This document shows positions 1 to 9,886 of a stretch of DNA of 64,000 nucleotides, one piece after another. Origin of the DNA: Verrucomicrobiota bacterium (GTDB lineage: Bacteria > Verrucomicrobiota > Verrucomicrobiia > Opitutales > Opitutaceae); contig JAEWIY010000068.1 of the NCBI GenBank assembly GCA_023386835.1, forward strand, positions 1-64,000, read 5' to 3'. Numbering within the stretch: the stretch's first letter is position 1; every line of letters begins with the position of its first letter. Under the pieces are notes generated by a model that was not told where the DNA came from, did not search any database, and saw nothing but the letters and a program-made list of their open reading frames with translations. The position numbers and the translations under genes are program-made.

Positions 1-1
1 G

Positions 2-1081
2 GCCTTGGGCCTGCTTGCGGCGTCCGTCCTTTCGCTCGGGCACCTGCTGGATCTGCCGGTGCCGTGCGGTGGGCGCTCAGGTTGCGCGATCGTGGCGGAG
101 CACGCTGCGTCGCGCCTTGGCGGTGTCCCGATTGCCTACTTCGGCTTCGCCGCCTATGTCGTTCTGTTGGCGCTCCTCGCGCGGCCGTTGGTCAGCCGAC
201 GAGTCCTGGCGGCTGCGACGCTGATCTCTGGCGTCGGTACGGCGGTGAGTGCCGTCCTGCTGTTCATTGCGTGGCGTGTGATTCACGCGACTTGTGCCTG
301 GTGTGTGCTCTCGGCCTGTGCCATGGCGTCGACGTTTGTCGTCACTTTGTGGCGACGGTGTTCCGCCGGCGCCGGTTCGCCGGGCGCGCCCAAGGTATTT
401 GTCTGGGCGGCGTTGTTCGCCGTGGCCATTGCGGTGGGTGTGCAGGCGGGCTGGATGTTTCGGGGTGGAACGCGCGCCCCGGTGGCGCCGGAAATCCTGG
501 CGCGGGTGGGTCCTGGGGAACTCTTCGCTTCTGCCCCGAGCCTCGGGCCTGTTGCCGACCCGGCCGTGACCGTGGTCGTGTTTGCCGACTTTTTCTGTCC
601 CGCCTGCCGCCGGGCAATGAATTCACTTTTGCACTACCAACGCGGTCATCCTGAAGACGTGCGGTTGGTCTTTCGTCACCGCCCGCTCTGGCAGTTGCCC
701 GGACATGAGACCAGCCGCGCGGCGGCAGCGCTCAGTGAGATGGCGGCCGAGCGCGACCGTTTCTGGGAGTTTCTGCTGGCGATGCACGCCCTGGACCGCG
801 CGCCGGAAGAAGCGCGCTATCTGGCGATCATGCAGTCACTCGGCCTGGATCCGGTCACGGTCGCGCGACGCCTCGAGACGCCGGACGATCCCGCGGTGCA
901 GCGCGTGCTGGCCGACGAGGTTTTGGCGGACCGCCTCGGTATCCACGCCACCCCGACGTTTATCGTCCTGGTGCAGGGTCGTCCGCCGGTCTCCGCGACG
1001 GCACGCACGTTGCCGCGCGAGTTGAATTCGCCGGCGGTCATCGAACTTTTGACGCGTCGAGCCGGCGCGCGGAGGCGCTGA
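2..1081 (+). CDS. VKOR-DsbA fusion (vitamin K epoxide reductase domain plus thioredoxin-like domain), 5' partial
   Basis: The reading frame is open to the left edge, so the start lies outside the window; the TTG at 5 is unlikely to be the real start because the first membrane helix of VKOR is incomplete. The N-terminal half has several hydrophobic helices with a loop cysteine pair (PCGGRSGC) and a CxxC in a later helix (CAWC), the two redox pairs of bacterial VKOR. The C-terminal half is a DsbA/thioredoxin-like domain with an active-site CPAC and the cis-proline motif ATPTF. Family knowledge: such fusions oxidise cysteines of exported proteins, the VKOR part passing electrons to quinone. The stop is 3 bases from the convergent exchanger gene. 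The domain call is firm; the substrates are unknown. Confidence 0.9.
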   Translation, partial: ALGLLAASVLSLGHLLDLPVPCGGRSGCAIVAEHAASRLGGVPIAYFGFAAYVVLLALLARPLVSRRVLAAATLISGVGTAVSAVLLFIAWRVIHATCAWCVLSACAMASTFVVTLWRRCSAGAGSPGAPKVFVWAALFAVAIAVGVQAGWMFRGGTRAPVAPEILARVGPGELFASAPSLGPVADPAVTVVVFADFFCPACRRAMNSLLHYQRGHPEDVRLVFRHRPLWQLPGHETSRAAAALSEMAAERDRFWEFLLAMHALDRAPEEARYLAIMQSLGLDPVTVARRLETPDDPAVQRVLADEVLADRLGIHATPTFIVLVQGRPPVSATARTLPRELNSPAVIELLTRRAGARRR

Positions 1082-1084
1082 CGC

Positions 1085-2032
1085 TCAAACTTGGCGCATC
1101 ACCGTCCAGGTGGTGTAGCCGATAAAGACCAGAAGGAGCGCGGCGCCCTCCCAACGATTGATCCGGCCGCCGGTGCGCACGAGGGGCAGGATGCCCACGG
1201 TGATGAGCAGCAGGATCGCGAGGTCCGACCACGCGAGGCCACCCGTGTCCGTATTGCTGAGCACGGCCACGGCGCCGAGGATGCCCAGCAGGTTGAAGAT
1301 GTTTGATCCGACGATGTTGCCGATGGCGACATCGCTCTCGCGCTTGATCGCCGCGACGACGGAGGTGGCCAATTCCGGCAAGCTGGTGCCGACGGCGACC
1401 ACCGTGAGGCCAATGACGATGTCGCTGATCCCAAACGTCTGCGCAATCGTGACGGCTCCGCGGACAAAGAGGTTCGAGCCGAGCACGAGTAACGCGAGCC
1501 CACCGAGGGTGGACAGGAGCGAGAAGCCCAGCTTGGGTGGAGCGGTACCGATTTCAGTCGCGTAATCCTTGTCTGCTCTGGTGCCCGTCTCGCGGCGCGC
1601 CTGGCGAACCGTGGTCCAGGTATAGAGAACCAGGGCGAGCAGCAGGATCACACCTTCCCAACGCTGCACGCGCCCATCGACCAGGACGAGCAGCGCCACC
1701 ACGGTTGCGCCGATCATGATCGGCACCTCGCGGCGGATGACGGTCGCGGTGGCCGTCAGCGGGCAAATCAACGCACAGAGTCCGAGGATGAGGGCGAGGT
1801 TGCAGAGGTTGGAGCCGACGACGTTGCCGATCGCGATGGCCGGGTTGCCCTGCCAGGCGGCTTGGGCGCTCACCACCATTTCCGGACTGCTGGTCCCATA
1901 CGCCATCACGGTGAGCCCGATCACCAAAGGCGTGAGCCCAAAACGCAGCGCGAGGCCGGAGCCGCCTTTCACAAGGAAGTGCGCGCCCACCGTGAGGATA
2001 CCCAAACCCGCTAGGAGAAGAAGCCAATCCAT
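1085..2032 (-). CDS. CaCA-family Na+/Ca2+ exchanger-like cation antiporter (YrbG-like)
   Basis: A 315-residue integral membrane protein with about ten hydrophobic helices arranged as two related halves. Each half has the alpha-repeat signature of the family: GTSSPEMVVS with GNVVGSNLCN in the first, and GTSLPELATS with GNIVGSNIFN in the second. The acidic residue in each GTSxPE block coordinates the cation. The ATG at 2032 begins MDWLLLLAGLG directly before the first helix; the frame continues upstream but that part is proline- and arginine-rich and unlike the family. It lies tail to tail with the VKOR fusion and divergently from the ABC-F gene. Role by family: exchange of Ca2+ (or another cation) against Na+ or H+ at the inner membrane. 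The ion specificity cannot be read from the sequence. Confidence 0.93.
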   Translation of the reverse strand: MDWLLLLAGLGILTVGAHFLVKGGSGLALRFGLTPLVIGLTVMAYGTSSPEMVVSAQAAWQGNPAIAIGNVVGSNLCNLALILGLCALICPLTATATVIRREVPIMIGATVVALLVLVDGRVQRWEGVILLLALVLYTWTTVRQARRETGTRADKDYATEIGTAPPKLGFSLLSTLGGLALLVLGSNLFVRGAVTIAQTFGISDIVIGLTVVAVGTSLPELATSVVAAIKRESDVAIGNIVGSNIFNLLGILGAVAVLSNTDTGGLAWSDLAILLLITVGILPLVRTGGRINRWEGAALLLVFIGYTTWTVMRQV

Positions 2033-2317
2033 GAGGAAGGGCCGGAATAAAGGCAGGTTGCGTGCGGGCGCCAGTGAGTTCGGCGTCTTCCGATGCGCTT
2101 TTGCAGTCTCTGGCGCTCGCGAGTCGCCGAGCGGACCGCGTCTCCCCCCGGGTGCCGGGGGAAAGGCGGGTTTTCGCTGGACGAAGCCCGAGGCAGCGCT
2201 CACCTGTCGCGTTTCGCCTCACGTCTGTCGTTTTCGCCCGACGCCGGCCTGGTTCAAATCGCGGTTGTCGAACTGGCGCACGCGGGCTGCAGCCGGGCGT
2301 GGCATCCTGTTTCGGCC

Positions 2318-4141
2318 ATGGCTCTCTTCACGCTCCTCGATCTCTCCCACGCTTTCGGCGGCCCGCCGGTGCTCGACCATGTCAACTTCCAGGTCGATGC
2401 CGGAGAACGCGTGTGCCTGGTCGGCCGCAACGGCGCCGGGAAATCCACGCTCATGCGGCTGATCGCGGGCGAGATCAAGCCGGACACGGGCACGATCTCG
2501 CGGCAGCCGGGCGCACATTTTGCGCGACTGACGCAGGAGGTGCCGCGCGATCTCACGGGTTCCGTGCACGATGTGGTGGCGGCCGGCCTGCGACCGGCCG
2601 ATGCACATGAGGAGGAATGGCAACGGGAGCTGCGGCTCGAGCAGCTGCTGGATCGGATGCAGCTCAGCCCGACGGCACCGTTCGAAACGCTCTCCGGTGG
2701 CCTCAAACGCCGCGCCTTGCTCGCGCGGGCGCTCGCCAGCGCGCCTGACCTGCTCCTGCTCGATGAGCCGACCAACCACCTCGACATCGCGAGTATCGAA
2801 TGGCTGGAGACATTTCTGCTGTCGGAGAAACTGTCGTTGTTTTTCGTGACCCACGATCGCGCGTTCCTCCGGCGGTTGGCGACGCGGATCGTTGAACTCG
2901 ACCGCGGCCTCCTGACCAACTGGGCGTGCGACTTTGATACGTTCCTCGTGCGGCGGGCCGAGCGGCTCGAGGCGGAGGAACGTCAGCGCGCCGCTTTCGA
3001 CAAGAAGCTGGAGCAGGAGGAGGAATGGATTCGCCGTGGGGTACGGGCGCAGCGCAAGCGGGCGGGCGCACGCATCGACGCGCTCAAAGCGATGCGCGCT
3101 GAGCGACGGGCCCGGCGCGAGGTGGCCGGAACCGCGCGAATGACCCTGGGCGAGGCGGATCGGAGCGGCGTGAAGGTGATCGAGACCGAGCGGCTTACGT
3201 TTGGCTATCCGGGGCAGGAGCCGGTGGTGCGCGACCTGACGCTCACCGTCGCCCGCGGCGACAAGATTGGGCTGCTCGGGCCGAACGGCGCGGGAAAGAC
3301 GACGCTGGTCAAGCTCCTGCTCGGGGAACTCGCGCCTTCGGCAGGCCAGGTGAACCACGGCTCGCGGCTGCAGGTGGTTTACCTCGACCAGCTCCGGTCC
3401 GAGATCAACGACGACCGGTCAGTCGCGGACAACATCGCCGATGGAAACGCCTACGTGACCATTGAGGGCCGGCAGCGGCACGTGATCAGTTACCTCGAGG
3501 ATTTCCTGTTCGAGCCGGCCCGCTCGCGCACACCGGCCCGCGTGCTCAGCGGAGGCGAACGCAACCGCTTGTTGCTCGCGCGACTGTTCACCCGGCCGGC
3601 CAACGTGCTGGTGCTGGACGAGCCGACCAACGACCTCGACGCGGAGACACTCGACCTGCTGGAGAACCTGCTGGTCGAGTTCGAGGGCACCTTGCTGCTC
3701 GTCAGCCACGATCGCGATTTCCTCGACAATGTGGTGACCAGCACGCTCGTCGCCGAAGGGGAGGGGCGGTGGAGCGAGTACGTTGGCGGCTACAGCGACT
3801 ACGTGGCTGAACGTGAGCGCGTGCGCCGGATGGCCGCGGCGGCCTCGGCTGCGGCGAGCCCACCTCCGGCTGCGCCGGCGCCCCGCGCCCCCGCCCGCCC
3901 GAAACGACTGAACAATCGCGAGCGAGCCGAACTGGAGACGCTGCCAGCGCGTATCGAGGAACTAGAGACAGAGCAGGGGCAGCTGACCGCGCGGCTGGCG
4001 GACCCGGCGTTCTATGCCCGCGACGCGGCGGCCGCGCCGGCGGTGCGGGCGCGGTTGGACGAGTTGGAGAAGGAGCTGGCCGCGGCCTTCGCGCGCTGGG
4101 AGGAGCTCGAAGCACGTCAGGCGGCAGCCGAGGGTAGTTAG
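2318..4141 (+). CDS. ABC-F family ATPase, Uup-like
   Basis: A 607-residue soluble protein with two ATP-binding cassettes and no membrane segment. Walker A motifs are GRNGAGKST (about residue 36) and GPNGAGKTT (about 321). Signature motifs are LSGG in both halves, and Walker B motifs are LLLLDEPTNHLD and VLVLDEPTNDLD. The linker between the cassettes is charged and helical, and the C-terminus has an Ala/Pro hinge followed by a predicted coiled coil (about 530-607), the layout of Uup rather than EttA. The ATG at 2318 places MALFTLLDLSH directly before the first cassette; upstream in-frame codons look non-coding. Family role: translation- or ribosome-linked ATPase, with Uup also tied to DNA transactions in E. 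coli. The exact role here is unknown. Confidence 0.93.
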   Translation: MALFTLLDLSHAFGGPPVLDHVNFQVDAGERVCLVGRNGAGKSTLMRLIAGEIKPDTGTISRQPGAHFARLTQEVPRDLTGSVHDVVAAGLRPADAHEEEWQRELRLEQLLDRMQLSPTAPFETLSGGLKRRALLARALASAPDLLLLDEPTNHLDIASIEWLETFLLSEKLSLFFVTHDRAFLRRLATRIVELDRGLLTNWACDFDTFLVRRAERLEAEERQRAAFDKKLEQEEEWIRRGVRAQRKRAGARIDALKAMRAERRARREVAGTARMTLGEADRSGVKVIETERLTFGYPGQEPVVRDLTLTVARGDKIGLLGPNGAGKTTLVKLLLGELAPSAGQVNHGSRLQVVYLDQLRSEINDDRSVADNIADGNAYVTIEGRQRHVISYLEDFLFEPARSRTPARVLSGGERNRLLLARLFTRPANVLVLDEPTNDLDAETLDLLENLLVEFEGTLLLVSHDRDFLDNVVTSTLVAEGEGRWSEYVGGYSDYVAERERVRRMAAAASAAASPPPAAPAPRAPARPKRLNNRERAELETLPARIEELETEQGQLTARLADPAFYARDAAAAPAVRARLDELEKELAAAFARWEELEARQAAAEGS

Positions 4142-4454
4142 GGCCCTTTGGCCCGGGCCGCACGCAACCGTCGCACGGTGTCACCATTTGTTAACTACAT
4201 GGTCTGACTGTCAGAGGCCCGTGCGATTTGTTTTTTAAGCAAACTTGGAAAGGGTGGTGGCCGCTCCGGGTAGGCTTCCCCCATCCCTCGGTCGACTTGG
4301 AGTGCTCACCCCTTATCCTCCCCTCTTACCCTGTTTGCTGCGTTCGTGATTCGTCCGCGCCTGCGGCCGGTCCGCTGAAGCCACGCGTTCGGTGGCTCCG
4401 CGACCCGCCGGTCACACGCTCGGGCGGAATGTGACGCGCGTTATCTTTCGCCCC
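4142..4454. other. Intergenic stretch upstream of the PL11 gene
   Basis: No convincing gene. It begins with a GGGCC/GGCCC hairpin just after the ABC-F stop, which may end that transcript. An AT-rich patch around 4225-4245 with a T-run is the only promoter-like composition. I cannot assign -35/-10 boxes or an operator. Confidence 0.4.
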
Positions 4455-7400
4455 ATGAAGAATCGTCTGGCAAGCCTGCTCCTGGCCGGTCTCGTCGCCG
4501 TGGTCTCCACCTTTGCGCAAACCGGCCCGTCGCTTCTGGAAAACCTCGGCCGCGGCCTCGTGGTGCTGCGTACCGCTCCCGACACTACGGTCGTCACCTG
4601 GCGCGTGCTCGGCACCGATCCCGAAGGGGTCGCCTTCAACCTCTATCGCTCCACCAACGGTGGCGACGCGGTGCGTCTCAACGCGGAGCCGATCACGGGT
4701 GCCACCCACTACAGCGACACGACCGCCGATCCCGCGCAGTCACACAGCTACTCCGTCCGACCGATCCTTTACGGCACCGAGGAGTCCGCCGGCCCGGCCT
4801 TCACCCTTGCCGCTGGCGCGCCGGTTCAGCCGTACCTGCGGGTACCGCTGCAGGTGCCGCCGCCCGGCGTGACCACGGTCGGGGAGAACTACACCTACTC
4901 ACCCAATGACGTCAGCGTCGGCGACTTGGATGGAGACGGTGAATACGAGCTGATCGTGAAGTGGGATCCGAGCAACGCGAAGGATAACTCCCAATCCGGC
5001 CACACTGGCAACGTCTTCATCGACAGCTACAAACTCGACGGCACCCGCCTCTGGCGGATCGATCTGGGGGTCAACATTCGCGCCGGTGCGCATTATACCC
5101 AGTTCATCGTGTATGATCTCGATGGGGACGGCATCGCGGAGATTGCCTGTCGCACGGCGCCGGGTTCCCGCGATGGCCTCGGCAACTACGTGGCCGACCC
5201 GGCGCGTTTTGCCGGGACCCGGCCGGAGGTGGACCATACCGCCGACTTCCGCAACGCCGGCGGCTACATTCTTGGCGGACCCGAGTTCCTGACGATCTTT
5301 AACGGCACCACCGGAGCGGAGTTGGCCTCGACCAACTACAACCCACCGCGGCATCCCGACACGCTTTTCCCGACCACGGCGCAGATCAACGCCATCTGGG
5401 GCGACAACTACGGTAACCGGATCGACCGTTTCAACGCCGCCGTGGCCTACCTCGATGGGCAACGGCCCAGCCTGCTGATGGCGCGTGGTTACTACACCCG
5501 TGCGGTGGTGGTGGCCTACGATTTCCGCGACGGCCAGCTGAGTGAACGCTGGATCTTCGACACCAATCCCAATGGAGGCCCGGACGGCGAGTACGGCGCC
5601 TGGCGCGGGCAGGGCAATCACCAGGTCAGCATCGCGGACATCGATGGTGATGGTCGCGATGAGATCGTTTTTGGTGCCGCCACGATCGACGACGACGGCC
5701 ATGGACTTTACTCAACCGGACTCGGACACGGCGACGCCTTGCACGTCAGCAAGATGGATCCGGATCGGCCCGGGCTGCAGATCTTCCAGCCGCACGAAAG
5801 TCCGGCGTCCTACGGAGCCAACGGCCTGTCGTACATTGACGCCGCCACCGGCGAATTGATTTGGGGTGTGCAGGCGACCGGCGACATCGGCCGTGGCGTG
5901 GCGTTCGACGTGGATCCGCGCTATCGCGGTTATGAGATGTGGGGTTCGGGCAGCACGGGTGGCATGTACACGGCGCAGCTCGCGACCCCAAACGCGGTGC
6001 TCGGGCCGCGGGCGGTGCCGATCGCAGCCGCCAAGCCGGCGATGAATTTTGGCATCTGGTGGGACGGCGACCTGTTGCGTGAGCTCCTCGATGGCGTGAC
6101 GATCACCAAGTGGGATTGGAACGCCAGCGCGCCGGTGCCGATGCTGACGGCAGCCGGTGTGGCGTCCAACAACGACACGAAGGCCACGCCCGCGTTGAGC
6201 GCCGACATCCTCGGTGACTGGCGCGAGGAAGTGATCTGGCGGGAAACGGGGAACAACGCGTTGCGCATTTATGTGACACCCCATTCCACGGAGCAGCGGC
6301 TGTATACGCTGATGCACGACCGTCAGTACCGCCTCGCGATTGCGTGGCAGAACGTTGGATACAATCAGCCGCCTCACCCCGGGTTCTTCCTCGGCCACGA
6401 TATGCCGGCTCCGCCGACGGCGAACATCGTCACGTCGCTGAGCGTGCTGCTCGGGCCGCCGGCTCCGGTGCTGACGCACGTCACTGAGGATACGGGTGCG
6501 TCGAGCACGGATCTGCAAACATCCGACCAGACGTTGATCCTCCACGGCACGGCTCAGGCCGGTGCCACGGTGAACCTGATCCGTGCCGGCGCGGGGCCGA
6601 TCGGAACCACTCTCGCGGATCCGCAGGGCCAATGGACCTTCGACTACACAGGGACGACGCTCCCGGCCGGGCCGGTTTCGTTTCTGCTCAGCGCGACGGA
6701 TGGCGCGGGCAACACCGGTGCGACGTCGCGACCGTATGTTGTGACGATTGATACGTCCGCGCCGCCGGCGCCGACGATCGCGGTGGTGGCCGCTGAGGGA
6801 AATGACCGCTACACCATCTCCGGCACAGCGATGCCGCAGAGCGTCGTCACGATCTTGCTCGCGGGTGTGGGTGTGATCGGAACGGCGCAAGCCGACGCGG
6901 ATGGCCAGTGGAACCTCACCTACGAGGCCGCGCTGGGTGCCGCGGCTCATGAGTTTACCGCCGTGGCGACGAATCCGGTGGGTACGGACAGCGCGCCTTC
7001 TGCTCCCTATTCCATCGACACGTCGCTACCGACGCCGGCGATCGCGGGAATCACGGAAGACACCGGCATTTCTTCGACGGATGGAATTACCTCTGACAAC
7101 GCACTGGTGATCCACGGCACGGCGGCGGTGGGAGTGACGGTGAACGTTCTCCGCTTCGGCTCCGGTACCGTCGCGACCACGACCGCGGACGAAAATGGTC
7201 ACTGGAGCGCTGCGCTGCCGGCAGCGCTTCCTGACGGCGACTATCTCTTTGCCGCAAGCAGCAGCGCCGGGAGCAGCACCAGCGCGTCTTCCCCGCTGCT
7301 GGCCGTGACCGTTGATACGGTTGCGCCATCGGTGGAGAGCGTGACACGTTTGGTTCCCACCAGCCCGAGTGGAAACACGGATACGGTCGTGTATCGGGTC

Positions 7401-9860
7401 GAGTTTAGCGAACCCGTGGGGGGAGTGGATGCGAGCGGCCTCTCGCTCACGGCAACGGGCGGTTTGACCGCTCAAATAAGCAACGTCGTGGCTGCTGATG
7501 CGCGGACGTACGAGGTCACGCTCACGCTGATGGGTGAGGGGACGATCCGCCTGGACGTGGTGGGCGCCGGGACTGGCATCACCGATCCGGCGGGCAATAC
7601 GCTCAGCGCCGGCTACGAAGCGGGCGAGACCTTCACCCGCCGCTTAACCGGCGATGGCGTCTGGACTCGTTCCACGAGCGGGTTGTGGAGCGATCACGCC
7701 AACTGGGCCGATGGGATCATCGGTAGTGGAATCAACACGACGGCCGACTTCAGCACGGTGGAGTTGACGGAAAACGTCACGGTCCAGCTCGATTCGTCGC
7801 GAACGGTCGGCAACGTCATCTTTGGTGACACCGACATTGCGTCCGCGGGTAGCTGGACGGTGTCGGATGGTGGCGCGACGAATACACTGACGTTCGCGAC
7901 CAGCGCGGGCACGCCGACGCTTTCCGTCCTGCCGATGGGACTGAATGCGGAGACGCGCTTCGAGACGGCGATCGGCGGCACGCAGGGGCTCACCAAGCTC
8001 GGCACTGGTACGGCCGTGCTCGCCCGCAGCAACCCGCTCTCCGGCACGTTGACGGTCAGCGCCGGCACGCTGCGGCTGGATGCGGACGCCGAGTTGAACG
8101 TGGGCAACATCAGCGTCGCCAGTGGTGGCGCGCGGTTGCACCTCAATGGCGGCATCCTGAATTCGGTGGTGTTGAACAGCGCCACGCCGCCGGCGAACGT
8201 CGCGACGCTCACGGTCAACGCGGGTGGAGGGTCCGCGCTCATCATCGACGGCGGCACCGCCAACTTCGGCACCCTCTCAACGAGCAACTCCGCGGGCGGT
8301 CTGATCCGGATCAACGGAGGCACGGTGACGGCGACAACGGTCAACCTGCCGCGCAGCAACGACAACAGTCTCGCCTTTGGTGCCGGGTTCGTCGTGGCAG
8401 GCGGGAATGTGACCGTCAACGGAACCGCCGGCATCGGGACCAACAACTCCTACGGTGTTCTGTCCGTCGAGGGCGGCGAACTCCTCGTGAAGGGCAACAT
8501 CCGCATTGGAGACCTCGGCGGCAGCAGCGCCCGCGGTGGCGTGATGCGCGTAACCGCGGGACGTCTCACCAACACGGATACCGTCGGTGGTGGTCTGATC
8601 TTGGCCGTGCGTAACCCCAATACCGCCCATGGCTGGTTCACCGGAGGCGTTTCGACGCTCGAGGTGCTCACCCTCGGCGGCCCCGATAACAATGCGGGCG
8701 CGGCGACCCTCCATTTTGAGGGCGGCCAGGTGTACCTGGGCTCGGGCGGTTTGGTCAAAGGTGGAGGCGCGGGCATGACCACCACGGTCAACCTTCTCGG
8801 TGGCCGGCTCGGCGCCAAGGCCAGTTGGAGCTCATCGGTTCCGCTGACCCTGAGCGCAGGCGGAAACATCGCCCTGCATGCCGCTGACGAGGCGGGGGCC
8901 CCGCACGACATGACGTTGACAGGTTCACTCGGCGGAGCGGGCAGCTTCACCAAGACCGGTGGTGGCGTGCTCACGCTCGCCGCGGCGAATACGTTCAGCG
9001 GCAGCGCCACGGTGGTCGAAGGCACGCTGCGCCTCGACGGTAGCCTGGCCAACGGCAACGGTGGGTTGACGGTTGCGTCGGGCGGCACGCTGACGGGCCA
9101 TGGTTCGTCGGTGAAACCCGTGGTCTTGGCCAACGGTGGCCTGATTGCTCCCGATGGCACCCTGGCTGTCGCTGGGCTGACCTGGCACGGCGGTGGCACG
9201 GTTGCCCTCGAGTTGTCCGCCGGCGAACGGCTGGCGGTCAGTGGTGCCCTCAACAAGGGCGAAGCCGGCGCCTACACCTTCGCCTTCACGGCGGACACTC
9301 CGCTTGCACCCGGTGCTTGGCATACGGTGGGCACCTTCGGATCAACGGACCTCACCGCGGCTGATCTGACCTACACGGGTTTGACCGGCTACTTGGGGGC
9401 GTTCGACGTTTCTGGCGGCGAGATTCGCTTCACCGCTGTGCCCGAGGGTCCGGCTGCTGCGTTCCAGCTGTGGAGCGTGTTGCAAGGATTGCCTTCCGGC
9501 CAGGACGGGCCGGCCGATGATGCCGACGGAGATCACCGATCAAATCTCCTCGAATTTGCGCTCGGCCTCGATCCACACGTGATCGACGGCCCGGATGCGT
9601 CCACGACCACGGTCGACGTGGGCTCGGCAAAGTATCCGGCGTTCGTCTACACGCGCCGTGCGGACTTGGGTGGAGCCACCCTCACTGTCGAGATCTCGCC
9701 GGACCTCGACTTCGACCAGCTGCTGTCTCCCGTGGTCGTTTCGGAAACGCCGCAGTCGGACGGGACGGTTCTTGTCGTTGTCCGTTCGTCGGTCCCGCTC
9801 ACTACCGAGCCGGACCAGTTCTTCCGACTGTCGGCCGCACTTCCTTCCCTGAACAACTGA
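4455..9860 (+). CDS. Secreted multidomain rhamnogalacturonan lyase (PL11-like) with Ig-like and autotransporter-type repeats
   Basis: A 1801-residue protein starting with a signal peptide (MKNRLASLLLAGL, cleavage after ..STFAQ). Residues about 25-655 match the PL11 rhamnogalacturonan lyase architecture: an N-terminal beta domain (LENLGRGLVVLR), then a propeller with calcium-type DLDGDG motifs (VGDLDGDGEYELIVKWD, YDLDGDGIAEI, DIDGDGRDEIVFG). Residues about 665-1060 hold Ig-like repeats; two of them open with near-identical ITEDTG/VTEDTG blocks. Residues about 1065-1640 hold autotransporter-associated beta-strand repeats (GLTKLGTGTAVLA, GSFTKTGGGVLTL), but no C-terminal beta-barrel follows. The end (about 1665-1801) has a DADGDHRSNLLEFALGLDP segment typical of secreted verrucomicrobial proteins. 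Role: cleaving the rhamnogalacturonan-I backbone of pectin outside the cell. How it leaves the outer membrane is not shown. Confidence 0.9.
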   Translation: MKNRLASLLLAGLVAVVSTFAQTGPSLLENLGRGLVVLRTAPDTTVVTWRVLGTDPEGVAFNLYRSTNGGDAVRLNAEPITGATHYSDTTADPAQSHSYSVRPILYGTEESAGPAFTLAAGAPVQPYLRVPLQVPPPGVTTVGENYTYSPNDVSVGDLDGDGEYELIVKWDPSNAKDNSQSGHTGNVFIDSYKLDGTRLWRIDLGVNIRAGAHYTQFIVYDLDGDGIAEIACRTAPGSRDGLGNYVADPARFAGTRPEVDHTADFRNAGGYILGGPEFLTIFNGTTGAELASTNYNPPRHPDTLFPTTAQINAIWGDNYGNRIDRFNAAVAYLDGQRPSLLMARGYYTRAVVVAYDFRDGQLSERWIFDTNPNGGPDGEYGAWRGQGNHQVSIADIDGDGRDEIVFGAATIDDDGHGLYSTGLGHGDALHVSKMDPDRPGLQIFQPHESPASYGANGLSYIDAATGELIWGVQATGDIGRGVAFDVDPRYRGYEMWGSGSTGGMYTAQLATPNAVLGPRAVPIAAAKPAMNFGIWWDGDLLRELLDGVTITKWDWNASAPVPMLTAAGVASNNDTKATPALSADILGDWREEVIWRETGNNALRIYVTPHSTEQRLYTLMHDRQYRLAIAWQNVGYNQPPHPGFFLGHDMPAPPTANIVTSLSVLLGPPAPVLTHVTEDTGASSTDLQTSDQTLILHGTAQAGATVNLIRAGAGPIGTTLADPQGQWTFDYTGTTLPAGPVSFLLSATDGAGNTGATSRPYVVTIDTSAPPAPTIAVVAAEGNDRYTISGTAMPQSVVTILLAGVGVIGTAQADADGQWNLTYEAALGAAAHEFTAVATNPVGTDSAPSAPYSIDTSLPTPAIAGITEDTGISSTDGITSDNALVIHGTAAVGVTVNVLRFGSGTVATTTADENGHWSAALPAALPDGDYLFAASSSAGSSTSASSPLLAVTVDTVAPSVESVTRLVPTSPSGNTDTVVYRVEFSEPVGGVDASGLSLTATGGLTAQISNVVAADARTYEVTLTLMGEGTIRLDVVGAGTGITDPAGNTLSAGYEAGETFTRRLTGDGVWTRSTSGLWSDHANWADGIIGSGINTTADFSTVELTENVTVQLDSSRTVGNVIFGDTDIASAGSWTVSDGGATNTLTFATSAGTPTLSVLPMGLNAETRFETAIGGTQGLTKLGTGTAVLARSNPLSGTLTVSAGTLRLDADAELNVGNISVASGGARLHLNGGILNSVVLNSATPPANVATLTVNAGGGSALIIDGGTANFGTLSTSNSAGGLIRINGGTVTATTVNLPRSNDNSLAFGAGFVVAGGNVTVNGTAGIGTNNSYGVLSVEGGELLVKGNIRIGDLGGSSARGGVMRVTAGRLTNTDTVGGGLILAVRNPNTAHGWFTGGVSTLEVLTLGGPDNNAGAATLHFEGGQVYLGSGGLVKGGGAGMTTTVNLLGGRLGAKASWSSSVPLTLSAGGNIALHAADEAGAPHDMTLTGSLGGAGSFTKTGGGVLTLAAANTFSGSATVVEGTLRLDGSLANGNGGLTVASGGTLTGHGSSVKPVVLANGGLIAPDGTLAVAGLTWHGGGTVALELSAGERLAVSGALNKGEAGAYTFAFTADTPLAPGAWHTVGTFGSTDLTAADLTYTGLTGYLGAFDVSGGEIRFTAVPEGPAAAFQLWSVLQGLPSGQDGPADDADGDHRSNLLEFALGLDPHVIDGPDASTTTVDVGSAKYPAFVYTRRADLGGATLTVEISPDLDFDQLLSPVVVSETPQSDGTVLVVVRSSVPLTTEPDQFFRLSAALPSLNN

Positions 9861-9886
9861 GCGGTTCCCGCCCTGAATTCACTGCC

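Noticed and set aside
2240..2280. GGTTCAAATC resembling a tRNA T-loop upstream of the ABC-F gene
   Set aside because: No cloverleaf in either direction and no CCA-ready acceptor stem.
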